From Tolypocladium sp. Sup5 PDA-1 (taxonomy: Eukaryota > Ascomycota > Sordariomycetes > Hypocreales > Ophiocordycipitaceae), in NCBI GenBank assembly GCA_000750105.3, contig JPHH03000022.1, positions 186,001 through 250,000 of the forward strand: DNA of 64,000 nt, given 5' to 3'. The position numbers were made by a program, and so were the translations under genes. This document shows positions 1 to 13,181 of the stretch, one piece after another. The number at the start of each line of letters is the position of its first letter. The stretch's first letter is position 1. Under the pieces are notes generated by a model. That model saw only the letters and a list, made by a program, of their open reading frames with translations, had not been told where the DNA came from and did not search any database.

Positions 1-2030
1 CCGTGTGTTGAGATGACGGCTGCAAGAGAGTCTGGCTTGGTGGTGGTGGCGTCAAGACATCGCCAGGTTCGATCTGACCTGATGCATGGGAGGGAGCCTA
101 CTTGTCGGAACAAGGCACGAGTTGAGCTCTTCGCATGGCTTCATTCCCCTAACCTGAAGCCTCTACCTGTCCTTGTGGCTTATCATGGTTACACGCCAGA
201 GCCCAAGGCGTGGTGATGCAAGACACATGTCTTCGAGCACGGGGTGCAGCAGCAGATGGCAGGGGCTTGGCGGATCTGAGGACAAGACATGGCGGCAGCG
301 CTCACAGGCCATGATTGGCCTTGTCCGCAAGCTGAGCGTGTCTTGCCTTTGTGTTCTACGAACTGGCGTTGCTCTCGCCTCCTGATTCACAAGTCGGGGG
401 CTTCGGGACGTGAGTTGTCGGCACCACCTGCTGTTAGAGAGCGCGCTTCCTTTGTCGAAGCCTCTCCAGGAGACTTGATTCACAGCTAATGCGTGCCCTC
501 AGTGTCATACAAGACGATGCAAACTAAATTCGGTTCGATTCAACGGTCCTCTGCAAAGGCACGGATGCTTACATGCATGCCGCGAGACGGCGCGCGATCT
601 CTGGAGCCAAGACGACTCCCGTCAAATACGATCTCTGGACCCCCGCGGGCAGGTCTGTGCAACAAGGGGCCTGCATGGCCTGACGGACATGGCCGAGACA
701 TGAGCTCGATTCGCGACCGGATGGCAAGATTGTGTATGTAACTCGACAACGACGCGGGACAGGAGGCGGTCCTCGGGCAGAAGGGTCCCCGTCATCGGGA
801 GTGTGAGGCGTTGACACCGTTGACACCTCCGGAGAGCGCGACTAAAGGGATTGCTTGTTCGTGCTATTCTGCCGGAAGGTCACATACCCACGGATGGCAC
901 CGAGTGACGGTCATGTCGGAAACAAAATTGGGCCATGCCACTGAGCGAACAGGGTCGGAGCTGAGGGGAGCTTGTGCAAAGGTACTCACAGGAAGAGGCT
1001 TGTTATAAAGAATGTTCACATATACTAACCTTGGATTCTTTACAGCCATCTCATCTGTTGAACAGAAGCTCCTCCGGCGGCGGGCTGCATCCCGGGCCGC
1101 TGTTCTGTATGTGTCCGAGGGCGGTGCAGTGATTCTGTCGGCTGTGCCACCAGATCTCTCCCACATGGTTGGAGACTGTGCCACGAGGCCTTGATCGGAC
1201 GAAATAGCTTGGGCCGCTGCCATCGAGACATGAGAAGACGTTGTTCTGCCGACGGGGCGAGAAGGGCACAGCTTCCGGGCCAGTGGCAGGGGAGCGCGGC
1301 CGCAGGCGATGCACGCGAGGCGCACAGCGGACGTCGAGCCGCCCTGACCTGTACAGCACTTGAGAGGTATTTATACTATTCGACGACGCGTGCTCGTGGG
1401 GTGTTCATGTACGGGCCGTGAACATGTGGCGCCCGGCTACGTGAGTGGCGACGTCGGCGGTTGAGGCCAAGGAGGATGTACACGACACAGGATGCTGCTA
1501 TGAGGGCCACGGGATCCCTTGAACATTTTCCCGTCGGAACGGTGCATCTCTCCTGTGCTCTGTGTCGCTGCACCAAGCCACTCGATTGGCCAACCTGCGA
1601 GAATGCCCAAAGCCGTGTTGCATCGCTTACACGCTTCCTCCGCACTCGCGTCGCTGCTGTTGACATCGCCGTCCGCATCAGCCATTTCACGGCTCTAGAG
1701 AATTCCTTCCTCTCCGAAACTCGCCTTTCTGAAAAGGATTCCTGATTCCTTGACCCGCGCGCCGCTGCTGACTCGCCATCGATCCCTTTGTTCAACCGCC
1801 AAAAGGCCGCTCACGTGGCCGTTTCACATAGACGTTCTGGGGTATCCCTCGCTTGTTTGATGCGCCAGACCCATACCGACGCGCCCGCCCTCTTGTGTCA
1901 AGGGGGAGACTCGCAGTTACGAATCTGCGACGGCCGCAGGATCCCGCGCATTTCCGCCTTCGCTTGCTGGGGCTGGGCGTACTCGAGATTCGACAGAAGG
2001 TCTGATCTCTCTGTCGGGCCAGGTCGAAAG
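1..2030. other. Intergenic / upstream region of the methyltransferase-like gene
   Basis: No gene can be supported here; open frames are short and overlap on both strands. One intron-like signal stands out: a GTACTC donor at 982 and a CTAAC branch followed by TTCTTTACAG ending at 1045. The sequence before 2031 stays open in the frame of the next gene from about 1788, so the true start of that gene could lie further upstream. Confidence 0.5.
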
Positions 2031-4115
2031 ATGTGGGATGTCGTCTGGACGGACCCGGGCCGAGAGCTGGTCGGCGAGCACAGGGCCCGCAAGCAGCACG
2101 ACGAGAAGAGGAAGAAGAAGACGAAGAAGCGGGACGACGGCGACGACGAGCAGGGACGCAGCTCCATGTCGACGGCCAGCTCGCGCTCCTCTGCCGAGTC
2201 GGCCTTTGCCCGTTTCAGATCGCGGGGGCTGAAGCACATCAACACGTCCAGGGCCAACTCCAAAATAGCAGCATCGCCTGCGACGTCATCGTCGGGGCTG
2301 GCCTCCTCGTCCATGCGCTCGCCGTTCTCGCGGGCGTCGGACGCGAAGAGCCGCCGCAGCTCGGGCCTGTCCGCCACCAAGACCTTTGACGAGCTGCGCT
2401 CCGCGTTCAACAGCCCGAGCACGGAGGAGACGGGCCACAGCAGCAGCCACGGCATTTCCCCGGAGCTGCCTCGCGAAGGTAGGTGTTCGCTACTTCAGTG
2501 TTGTTCTGGTATAGCTTGTTGAAACTATGTGGGATAGACTCCATCTTGTCGGCGAATAACACCAACCCACCTCGGCACTCGGCTGCATGCAGTGCAGCGA
2601 CGGCGTCTACGGATAGTCCCGCAAGTCTTGCACGCCCGAACCGGATAGCTGGACTACCATCGCCCGGGACAAAGCAACTCGACGCGTCCCCCATGGCGCG
2701 TTTGCCCATATTCGACCTGCAGAGTCCGGTGAGGAAAGCCTTCATCATCCCGACTCTTGGGTCCGGGGAACCGGGGACGCCGCCTCAGTCGCCCACGAAA
2801 GGGTAAGCTTACAGCCATCGGCTTTGATCACCGTTGTGTGTTGCTGACCTCGGAAGCTCTCTGCCTTGGTCCAACGAGCAACCTGCTTCTCCGGTGCATC
2901 TAGTCCCGCCAACCAAGTCGCCCCTCCGATCTAGGAAACCTCCCGGGCGTGCTCCAGGGCAGCCCGGATCTGCACCGTCACCATCACCATCACCATCACC
3001 ATCCGCGGCCCGAGCCACCATGGCCGAGGGGCCCGGAGAGGAGCCCGCCGCTGCTTCGACGACATGGAGCCGCAACAACTTCTGGAAGCCGGCCGATTTT
3101 GAGTCCCTGACGCAAGAAGTAGATGTTATGGGCAGTTCGAGTCCCACCGTGGCGCTGTCTAGGTTGAAGGAGATATGGGCGGCCACCAGCACAACCGCGG
3201 ACGACCGCAGACAGCTCGAGATGGAGAAGATGCGATGGATGTTTTCTACTCTGCACCATCTGGACCTTGCGGCGCCGTACGATGCGTCGAGGCAGCCGAC
3301 ACACAAGATTGAGCCGGCCAAGGTGCACAACATCCTGGCCCTCTACGAGTCCAAAGGTTTATAAACCCCTCCGCCAGAACGCAACTGAATGCCGCGCCGA
3401 GACTGACCTGGCGAATATAGCTTCGGCATTGTATCTTGCGGGCCTGTATCCGACGAAGCGCATCTGCCACCTGTCGGACGCACCGTTGCCGCATGACACA
3501 GTCCCCAACGTGCAGCCGCTGTCCGTGTCAGCCGTCTCTCCGTCAACGTTCCCCATCCCCCCACAGCTCTTCGAAGCCGTGCACTCCATGTCGCTGCCGC
3601 CTCTCTGCTCGTCGACAGACCTGCACGGCATCCTTCACAACGTGAGCAGCTGCCTGAAGCCAGGAGGGACGCTGCACCTCGTCACCATCGACCCGCTGCC
3701 CTGCGCGCACACCATGGGAAACAAACTGAGGGAGTGGCTGGAGAGACACTTGCTGGCAAACCTCCGGAAGCAGTCGAGGTGTACGAGCCCGAGCACGCTG
3801 CTGCCGCGGTGGCTCGGGGAGGCGTCGCTGCGCGGCGCGGGCAGCACGCTGACGGCGGCCAAGTTCTACGCCACGCCCGACAACGTGCGGCGCCAGCAGA
3901 GGGACCCGGACCCGGCCATCGAGCGGCTCCGGACGGAGCGGGAGACCAAGGCGGAGCTCCGGAGCCTCGTCGGGCGCATGCTGTGGAGGGAGGTCTGGGG
4001 CGAGTACGTGACGGCGGGCTCGTGGTGGTGGGACGACGCGGCTTGCATGGCGGAGTGCCTCGAGCTGGGCACCTTTTGGGAGTACCATATGATCGAGGCA
4101 GTCAAGGCCGGCTGA
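2031..4115 (+). CDS. Methyltransferase-like protein (class I SAM-dependent fold, C-terminal part recognisable)
   Basis: Four exons fit in frame: 2031-2478, 2598-2802, 2857-3356 and 3421-4115, giving 615 residues. Introns are 119, 54 and 64 nt with GT..AG ends. The N-terminal half is basic, Ser-rich and low complexity, including a Pro-Ser repeat from tandem ACCATC near 2972-3003. The second half is folded: the segment around LHGILHNVSSCLKPGGTLHL resembles the post-motif region of type-11 methyltransferases (K-P-G-G followed by a beta strand). A clear glycine-rich motif I is not visible upstream, so SAM binding is uncertain. The substrate is unknown. The ATG at 2031 was chosen because it begins a typical charged fungal N terminus; the frame is also open upstream to 1788. 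The splice model is well supported by phase; the function is only a fold-level guess. Confidence 0.7.
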
Positions 4116-7100
4116 TTTCGGCGAGGACGGATAGCCCTCTGACCCTGACGATGAATGGGCCTGCGAGAGGGGATGGGATGGGAATCATGGGATGGAGGGG
4201 TGGTGGTCTCGGGGCCTCGAGTCTCGACGTGGCCACGGAAGAGGCCAGCTGCTGAGAGCCAAAATGAAGCCGGGGGCTTTGGCGATTGTACTCTGTCCAT
4301 CGGGCCGAGGCCGAGGACGTGGTGGTCGCTCGAGCAGAGGTTATCGCAGCTCGGCATCGCGCATCGCCAGTGTGGCGTCTGACGAGTCTCCGCCATTGTA
4401 CGGATACGTCCGTACATTCGCACATCAGACGACCGGCAGCAGCACGGACGCCCTCTTCATTTCGGGTGGAGCCGGCTAGAGCACGCCGAATTGATGAATC
4501 AATGAATGAGAGAGTGGCAGGAAGGCCGTTGCGCCTCGAATCAGGCAGGTCCTGCGATAAGGGATGTGTTAGCTCGCAGCCCAACATGCCACCGTTGATA
4601 ATTTGATGATACGTCGTACCACGGCGGCAGTTCAATGTCAAGCCGCGAGACAACGGGAAACTCCCCTGGGTCTGGGGAAATTAAGCTTCAGCAGCTCGCT
4701 CGTCCAGTCGCGTTTTCGTTCCAGAACACCACCGCCAAGCCCGGGTTTCATGGGGGCCCTCGGAGACAGGGGAATAAGCAAGCACCGTTGTGTGGCTTGG
4801 CTGCTCGGGGTCCCAGCTTAATCGTGATCGACTTGCAGACGGCAACATGGGTCACGACTCACGGGCGTGCCTGGCCGCCGGCTGCCGTCTGAACCATCCA
4901 TGTCTGCAGGAGTCAAACGCGGCTCGCGATCAACAAAAAAAGTCTTCACCCCAACGTGGGAGATGACACTGAAGGCCCGGGCATTCGACACGTCGACCGC
5001 ATGCTGCGCCGCTGCACGACACAGCGGCGCTGGGAAATCAAATCAACCTGGAAATCCCCAGCAACTCGGCCGATTGCCGTAAGCCCTGGTGGGTCAGACC
5101 TGTCGATCACCAGCCGGAGTTGGAGCCTTGGACCCCATGTTGCTGCTCTGGCCCAGACAAGCCGGGGTCCTCTGTCCGCCTCCCGCTCATCTCCCCGTCC
5201 CCGTCCCTGGTGGACCAGCACACGGGAAGTCGTCAAGGTTTTGCCCAGGGGACCCGAGCGCGATACCACCTCCCGTTGCATCCTGCGCGTCGGCCGTCGA
5301 CTTCCGAGACCTGCCGACGACCGTCAGTGAGGCGTGACGGGTTGTTGGCCTCGCTCGTCCCATCTTCCCCGCTGGCCACGACGACGAGCGGCGGCCACCG
5401 TCGTGGCGCTGCGCCGCTGCGCCGCTGCACCCGTTGACTGCAGCTGTGCTTATCTAGTGAACCGGCGCATTCTTCGAACCGGTTTCCTTTTGTACGCGTC
5501 GCTCGGCTCCAGGCTGCTGGGTTAAGCCGCTTATACTTCGTGCCAAACCCGCCTGAAGACCGACTCCGGCTTGGCGGGCGCCGAGCTCCCGGCGGACTCC
5601 AGAGGTCCGTTCCGTGTTGCCAGATTTGGCAACGCAGGTCTTATTGCGCAAACCTTATAATACGAAGTACCAGTACAATGTACGAACGCTTTGCACGTCA
5701 ACACACATATCTCGAGGTCCCTATATTTCATGTTCGGACTTTGGCAGCCGCTATCGAGGCTTGATGCAATGTCACGCTTAGTGAGAGGTTGAGAGGCGCA
5801 CAAGGTCGGCGTGTCTGAACACCTACCTACCTACCTACGTACATAGGTGCTTGGGAGGTGGTGTTATTTACGCTTACCTAGCCGCGCTGCCCACCAACTC
5901 GAGTCGATGACCAGATGAATACGAGCGAGACATGCTTCTCTTGGCTGCATCGCAAGTTTTGCGCGCTGTACGTACGAAGTACATACTCGTACGGACTACT
6001 CGTAGCGCTGATGTGGACACCCCAACTCGTCAGATTGGCCCTGAACCGTCCCAAACAAGACTCGAATGAAACATTCTCACAAGGAAGCCCCTTGCTTGCA
6101 GCCAGCCCTCCAAACATCGCGCGCGTCTCGGCCGGCGAGTTGTAACTGCGTTTCAACCTTGCCTTCCAAACAACCACCACCATACATTGATGAGTCGATG
6201 CATACCTACTCCGTACTTGTCGCCGAGGAAGCAGTTCGTCGCCCCGCAGCCAGCTCCAGGTTGCCTCGCCCCTGCACGACCGTCAGAGTTCCAGTCCTGT
6301 GACGACAGATGCAGTAGCCGAATCACAAAACGTGGCAGTGAAGCCCCCCCTTTTCTTCTCGAATCGGGTTCATCGGGCGCCGCCACGTCAAGCAAGCATT
6401 TCCCGACAAGGCAATCATTCGTCGACGTTTACAGAAAGCTCGTAGGGGTCCTCGACCACGTTAGGCGTCTGGGCTTGCGCCTCCATCCCGACGCCTCCGA
6501 ATGGGTGCATTAAGGCCCTGTCCAGACCACGGTGAGCCCTTCAACACCCAACGCCACATGCGCAGCTCGGAGGCGTTTCCGTCAGCCCGGACCTCGCGGT
6601 GGTGGTAATAAATGACATCCCATCCCCCCCCGCATCGAAATCGAATCGCCCGTGGTGATCCCGTCGAGCGATAAGGGATCCCCGGCCCCTTCCGCGCCGC
6701 GCCGCAGTGCCGGGACTGTGAGGCTTGCAGAAGACCACGTACTCGTGCGCCTGGCCGCGACAGCCCTGGCCTGATGCTTGCGCCGGCGCAGATCAACCTG
6801 CCATGCGGAAGCGGTGAACAGCAACGCGGAATAACCAAAGAGGTTGTGCATTGTAGTTGTGAAAGGGGTCGTATTTGTACGGAGCTAAAGGTAATATGTA
6901 GACGAAAGGACGCGCTATGCTCATTGCGAGCCAAGGCAACAAGATAGGTATCAGGCCATCGGGGCATATCGATACAGGTATCCCAAAACAGTGTAATAAA
7001 TCGCAGACTCGGCCAAAATAAAACTCCGATACTTTGCCAAGCACCCCATGACAACTGCCCCGGTATCCCCATGACCAAACTGAGTTGATCGATGACAATC

Positions 7101-7196
7101 ATCACGCTAAATTAGAACAAGAGGTATCTGAAAGGGAGCACGAGAGAAGCAGAGTAGGCGCACGAGCAGGGCCAGTCGCACTAGTGACTGGTCTCC
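4116..7196. other. Gene-free intergenic region
   Basis: No convincing coding frame or splice pattern was seen. It holds a CTAC tetranucleotide run at about 5822-5838 and two copies of the dispersed GTAC-rich palindromic motif, at 5968-5982 and about 6207-6218. Confidence 0.5.
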
Positions 7197-8670
7197 TCAA
7201 CAACTTCGACCACCGTCGGCTGAGTTTGTTCGAGACTTGGCAAGCTCTGTCATGCTCTCCGACTCAAACGTCCTCGAGCTCCTCGCCGGCGACTTGAACT
7301 GGCTCCGGCGGCCCTGGTGGCCGGCGGCGCTTTGCTCCGCCGGGCTGGCCCCTCCCACAATCTCTGAAACTGCGGGACGCCGGTTGATCCTCAGGTCGCT
7401 GAAGAAGGTCTTGCACGCGCCCCACGACGTGACGGCGTAGATGACGGCGTTCCAGAACCCCTGCAGTGGCAGCACAAAGGCGCTCATAAACTCGAGCGGA
7501 ACATAAGTGTCCTTGTCGTGCACCACAGAGTAGACTCGGTTGGCGCTCGAAGGAATCCACGTAATGAGGATGGCTGTGAAGAACAGGATGGCGCACTTGG
7601 TGTACGACCACGCCGCGTTGTTCAGCTCGTGGTTGCGTCGTCGGGCAGGGTTGGGTCGGTGCGGAGCCACCTGGATGGTGCTCGTCTGCTGAACGGTCCT
7701 GCCCTGGATAGGCAGTGCAACCTCGTCGGCGGATGGCGAGTTGTAGGTGTCGGCAGAGATGTGAACCGAGTAAGCTCCAGTGGCGCCTTGGGAGTTGTCT
7801 CCCGCGGAAGAATCGCGACTTCCCATGGGCCCGAGATGGATTGCCCCGGCGTTACTAGCTGCTTCCGTGACCACGGTGATGTCGGTTCTCTTGATGGTGG
7901 CGAAGGCTTCACCGTTGATGGACATAGGGTCCGGGTCCGAAGAGTGGAAGTCGTGCAGTTGCTTGCGTTTCTCATAGATGGTGCGCCCGGCTCGGATGTA
8001 AATGAAGAAGGTGATAAGGATGGTAACCCTACATGCACTGTTTAACATCTCCGTCATAAAACGCAGCAACCTAGGTCAACTTACCAGACCGGCCCGTAGA
8101 AGGTGGCGATACGGAGAACATCATAGTCAGAGGAAACCCAGCACCACAGCGTGGCATTTCCGTATATCCGCTGCCCTTGCGCGTTCCTGACAAAGATGAA
8201 GACGAAAGCAGGCACAAAGGGGATGCCGTAGCAGCCGATCAGGTACCACATCTCCATTTTGCGGAGCCGCTCTGCATCAAACTTGTAGTAAAAGGTGAGA
8301 TAGACGTTGATGGCCATGGTCAAGGTCCAGAATGCATCCGCGGGCATGAACCTGTTGATTGTCTTTTGTCAATATCAAGCCTGGGGGGGTCCGGAGCGTG
8401 GGGTAGGACAAACAGCTGGACCAAGAAGGCCTGGAACTGGCAGCCAAACGAGTCGAGTTGGGTGAGGTAGGCGCGGGACATCAACGTGCCGACGTTGGTC
8501 AACATGTTGCCGAATGAAGCGTAGAACACGAGCCGGTTGATGGGCTTGTGGAAGGCCCTTGAAGAGCAGAAGGTGACGATGGTGAAAATACATCCCAGAA
8601 GCGAGAGAACCGAACACGCCCGCTCAATCACGCTGATAGCCGTAAGCTGCTCCGCCGTAAGTTCGCCCAT
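7197..8670 (-). CDS. Seven-transmembrane G-protein-coupled receptor, cAMP-receptor-like class
   Basis: Three exons on the minus strand, 8670-8414, 8351-8085 and 8028-7197, join in frame to 451 residues; introns are 62 and 56 nt. Seven hydrophobic helices are visible: near residues 15-37 and 43-65 in exon 1, two in exon 2 (ending around MWYLIGCYGIPFVPAFVFIF), a fifth across the second splice junction (FYGPVW joined to VTILITFFIY), then after a long polar third cytoplasmic loop of about 130 residues a sixth (AILFFTAILITWIPSSANRV) and seventh (SAFVLPLQGFWNAVIYAVTS). The order and the W-I-P-x-S-A-N-R motif in helix 6 match fungal receptors related to Dictyostelium cAMP receptors. The expected location is the plasma membrane, coupled to heterotrimeric G proteins; the ligand cannot be told. 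The start at 8670 is the first Met before helix 1; an upstream in-frame start at 8772 exists but adds a non-hydrophobic stretch. Confidence 0.88.
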
Positions 8671-11600
8671 GGCTACCGAGTTGGTCGACGAGATGCCGAC
8701 TTGGGGATGCTGAAAGAGAGTGTCGAGTCGGGCTGCTCGGTGGCTTCGGCTTGGAGGACAAAGGAAGGACAAAGGATGCCAACGTCGAGTAGTATCGCCC
8801 TCGTGCGAGATGAGTCCGATCTCTGAGATATACAGGCTGATATCCGAGGATCTCTGTGGGTATCAATCGTTTGGGCCGGAGGGGCAGTGGATATCTTATA
8901 TGGATGCCTCGATGCGCGGCGACGTATCGCAGTCGACAAGAGATGGGATCCGGTGGACGGGCGATGACAAAGGAAGGTCAATTAGAGGAGAGGTCCGTGA
9001 GAGACGGGTTTGTTGATCACGGCCCAGACATCAGTATGTTAGTGGATCGATGCTACGAGTCGATCACAGTCGGGTCGGTAGTGACGGGGCTGGCTCCAAG
9101 AGGCAAGGCTATTGATGTCTCTCTCTCGAGCGGGGGAGGGACAGAGAAGAGAGGCAAGGTCCGCGAACGAGGAGTTTGCTCGGCAAGTCGAGTGCCAGAA
9201 AGCCGGTGCAGAGGCAGACTAGGATGTGAGATACCGAGAGAGCCACGGTCGAGAAGGCGTGGTGGCTTGAGGGACTAGGGCTCGAATAAAACGCTGCAAC
9301 TACTGTTCGGAGCCTGGAGGGCAAGATTTGACCTTGAACCGGCCGCCTCGCGGACCAGGGGTGATCGAAGACGGACAAAGGACCGCGGTTGGCACTGGCC
9401 ACTTCACCCGTGAAGCTTCTTCGACAGGGACATGGCTCGCGAGTGTGGCGGAAACGGCCAGGAGAGCAAGGATACTACCTGGGCGCTCAAGGGGACCGGG
9501 GTCTGCCGACGGGGGCTGATGCTGAGGGGTCCAGGAGATGAGTTACACAGCGATGGGCCTCGTTGGTGTGGTTGTCAGAGAGAGGAGAGCAGTGTGTCTG
9601 GGGCTCAGGGCCGTGGTGGTGGTGTGGATTGAAGACTGTGGATGCCATGAGGGACTCGGACTTGATTCAGAGACTCCAGCTGGAGCATCAAGCCATCGAC
9701 GCCGACGACGACGACATCGAGTTGAAATTAAACCCCATTGGCGTTGCACGAAACAATGTTGCCCTGCAAATCGCCAGGCACTTGCCGTGAAACGCAAACA
9801 AGGGACCAGCCAGAGCAGCCACGTAGAGAGCCAGCCAGACAGCAAGCCAACCGAATCGAGCAACAAGGGGCTTCCCTCGGGCTTGACGACGGCAGGACGG
9901 GCTTGAATCATTGACAAAGCCAGCACTGGGTCAGCCAGCCAACCAGCGTGGGCATCTGCATCTCTGAATCTGCAGCATCATCGGGCCAGACCCAGGGACC
10001 AGGCACCCTGCAACTAGCCTGGCGACAGGGGGCGAGGAAACTAGACTGAAATGAAGACTGGAACCTGGGGAAGAGAAGAAAACACAGCGCCAGGGAGTCG
10101 ACGCCCGCCTCGGCAACGGTCAGCCAAGCTGCGGGCTGCGGTGTTGGCTGGGCGCGGCGCGGGGGATCATATGCCAATCGATCCATCGAATCCATGCCAC
10201 TCTGACTGCATATAGGACGACGAGACGCCCTTGGTCGTATGGTGCCTGCAGATGTCGCATGTCCGGCTGCAAAATCTGCGGGTGGTGCAACCGCCCGCGG
10301 CTCCGTCTGCCTTGTGCGAGCAGGTACACGAAGCGTGCAACACTCGTAATACGCAGTGACCTAGGGAGGATAGGTACATACGGGAAGTCGGTGGGGTGAA
10401 GCATGCCGTATCCGTACAGGATACAAGAAGCAATAGTACGGAGTAGTTCGTAGATGGAGTTGCTACGGCTGCTGCCCCTCTCTGATGGCGAGTCGCGGAA
10501 CCGGCACCGCCGCTTCCGACGACGTCCGGCGGCCGAAAACGGCCGAAGTCGAGTCAGCGCTCACATGGGCAACCCTGAAACCCACAGACACACACCCGCC
10601 CCGTCGACGGCTCAAGAGGCAAAACCAGGGGCCGCACAACCGTCCAATGCCGCCGCCGAGTCCCTGACTGATTCCCAGACGCCGAGTGAGTAGTGGCTGC
10701 TGGCGCCCGTCTGTGCGGGCCGACAGGCTCCAGCGCGGGCTCCAGCGGGCGACGTTAGCCCTCGTTGACTGACGCGAACGCTGCAGCGCCGCCGACGGAG
10801 CGCCTCGCCCGCTCAGAATCTTAGCAACTACGGATAGGCACTGCTGATCTTTTACGACCGAGCTCCACTTGTCAAGCAAGCAGGAAACGGTGCGCGGCAC
10901 TGGGCTATCGTTGCCTGTCTTACCGCGCGCCCATGGAGGTGGTCCCGTCGAGTTCCCATTTTTGCAATGCTCTAAGCCTTGCCGGCCAAGAGATGGGACG
11001 GCCAGGCCGCTGTCATTGGAATGCGGCCGGCGTGGAGAGAGGTCACATCGCCTTGCCGTGTTGTTGGTGCTGCTATCCCGACGCGACCAACAACGCATCA
11101 CAACGGATGCCGTTCAACCCGTTTCCCGGCCCGCTGGCTTGGCTGGCTTGGCTGGCTTGGCCGGCTTGGCTGGCTGCTCCCGATACATACGAGTAGAGGT
11201 CGTCGCTCTGGTCTCTCCTTTGGGTGGGCCATGCGCTGCTGCAGCTCTCCATCGTGACCGCCGCCGCCGGACAGGGGCTGCTTGAAGATGTGAGATGCCG
11301 CGAGAAAGGGGACCTGGCGGCCAATTACCAACCGCGTGGATGATGATGGCGATGAGCATCGTGCCCCGCTGGAGTGGCGGTCGTGGCGTTGACGCCTGCG
11401 AGGGCCCCGGGCGTTCTCGTCCAGCGCCAACGTCTTCGTCTGTTCTCCTCCCAGCGCCTCTGGACCTCATCCGGAAGTCATCCCCTGGATCCAGCGGCGT
11501 GGATCAAATCTGAGAGGGGCGACTCGACCGGGATACTCGCAGCCACACTGCCCGCCCCAAGATCAGCATTGGGAAGCTCACCCAGTGCCCGTTGACCACT

Positions 11601-12739
11601 TTGACGGTATCCATGTCTCGGGGACGAGGTGATGCTGTCTCTCCTAGCCCTCCACTGGCGTCACTCGCATGTGAAGGATCACGAGTCCCGACCACACATG
11701 CCGCCGTGCGAATCTGTGCGATCGGCTAGCAAGGACTGGTTGACTGGGTATGCGAGTGGTACGGAGTATGTAGTCCGTACTCAAATGCAGGTTGTGCATC
11801 CGCGGATATTCGTTCTTTCTGGAACCACGAGGGACCCCTTTGTCTCACCCGACACAACTGTTGGCCATCTCCGACAAAGCGCTTCGCCGCCACATTGGGC
11901 ATCAAATAGCCTACGTACGAGTGCGCACGCGTGTACGTATGTGTGTGTTCGCATTCCATTCTTCGCAGCTGCCAAGTAATACTCGATGCTCCCTTGGAAG
12001 TTAGATGAGCACACGCATGGTCTGCGCACGAATGACAGCTCTCGGCACGAGCAGGCCACTCTTCGGATGAACCATCCACAGCCTAATATCCAGCATGTAT
12101 GATCTACGGAGCATGGAGTACGGAGCAAGCACGGGGTGCGTGGGCCCCTTCGGATCTGGGTTTCTCCAAACGGCTTGGGGACGGTTGCTTCTCCTTTCCA
12201 TGTACGAGTCCGTTCGCCACCGGCCTGCCGACGGTGCCGACTTGGCTGCATTAATTACCTATCAAATTCGCAGTTCTTCATCCTCGAGACGAGTCCTATC
12301 GTGGCTGCCTGGATAGCTGACATTGAAACAAAGTAAATCTGCTGATATCCCAACTGCATCATAGTCATTTGCTTGTCGGTTCCCGAAGCTCTCCTGCTGT
12401 CCTTTTGCCACGAAGCCTTGAGAGACCGCATGTATTCGTACATAGCCCAGCTTCCTAAATGTCCCAATCGAAATTTCATCTTGACTGCCGAGTACACACA
12501 TCCATCCAATCAAGCACCCTGGCCGGCGCTCTTCTTTGCCGACATCTGAAGAGGTCTTGCTGTCTTCCACCCATGCATGCCGGTTTCCAAGAACAGGCAT
12601 CGGCACGGAGATAACGCTGCCTTGATTCCGACGGCAGTTGACCTCCCACGGTATGTGCCAGGCGTCATGACAGCTGCATGTTGTGGCCAGGGTTGACAAC
12701 GACAGTCGCGTTCGAGTACGGCTGCCGCGACGTTTCCGC
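8671..12739. other. Gene-free region upstream of the GPCR
   Basis: This 4-kb stretch has only short overlapping frames without splice support. It contains a 9-bp tandem repeat at 11134-11175 and three copies of the GTAC-type palindromic motif (about 10435, 11759-11782 and 12111). The first few hundred bases should hold the GPCR promoter on the minus strand, but no specific element is recognisable. Confidence 0.45.
11134..11175. repeat. 9-bp tandem repeat, unit CTGGCTTGG
   Basis: Four full units and most of a fifth are present, with one T-to-C change in the fourth unit. The array lies in non-coding sequence. The unit is a multiple of three and keeps several frames open, which explains overlapping open frames here. 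Confidence 0.85.
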
Positions 12740-13181
12740 TCAACCCTCCCATCGAGAAGGCAGAAAGTTGGTCGACAGGCCAGGAACAATATAAAGTTCA
12801 CGCAGTGACGCTTTTGCCTCCTTGTCCTTCACTTCGGCTCTTGTTGATGTCTCGGCCAGCACCAGACTTTGCTCATGGTCAGACATGATGTCTCTGGCGG
12901 CCCAGTCTTCAACAAAATCTTCAAAGAACCCTATTCTTTGCGACTCGTCGCTCGTTCTTCCACGGCGCCTGGGGTTGTGCACCGTCGCGAGTACTCGTCG
13001 TGCTAGCCGACACGGACGTGTAGGCTTCATCGATAGGGTCGTGCGCGCCGTCCTGCGCAGTCTCGACCGTGACAAGCGAGGGTCCTATCTTGCCATCCCA
13101 TCTCAAGCCCATGTAGATTGCGCCGCCCATGATACCGGCTCCCGTTAGCGCGGCATTTGCTGCCTTGTGTCGTGCGAGCAT
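12740..13181 (-). CDS. Small hypothetical protein, two-exon model
   Basis: A plausible model joins 13181-13018 to 12968-12740 through a 49-nt GT..AG intron and gives 130 residues. The N-terminal part, around ALTGAGIMGGAIYMGLRWDG, is Gly/Ala-rich and mildly hydrophobic, like a short membrane segment; the C-terminal part (FFEDFVEDWAARDIMSDHEQ) is charged and helix-like. A strong acceptor-like signal (TTTGTGTTTCAG, minus strand, ending at about 13232) lies just upstream in an open frame, so a further 5' exon beyond 13232 is possible and 13181 may be internal. I do not recognise the family. The support is frame continuity only; it could be a fragment or no gene. Confidence 0.33.
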
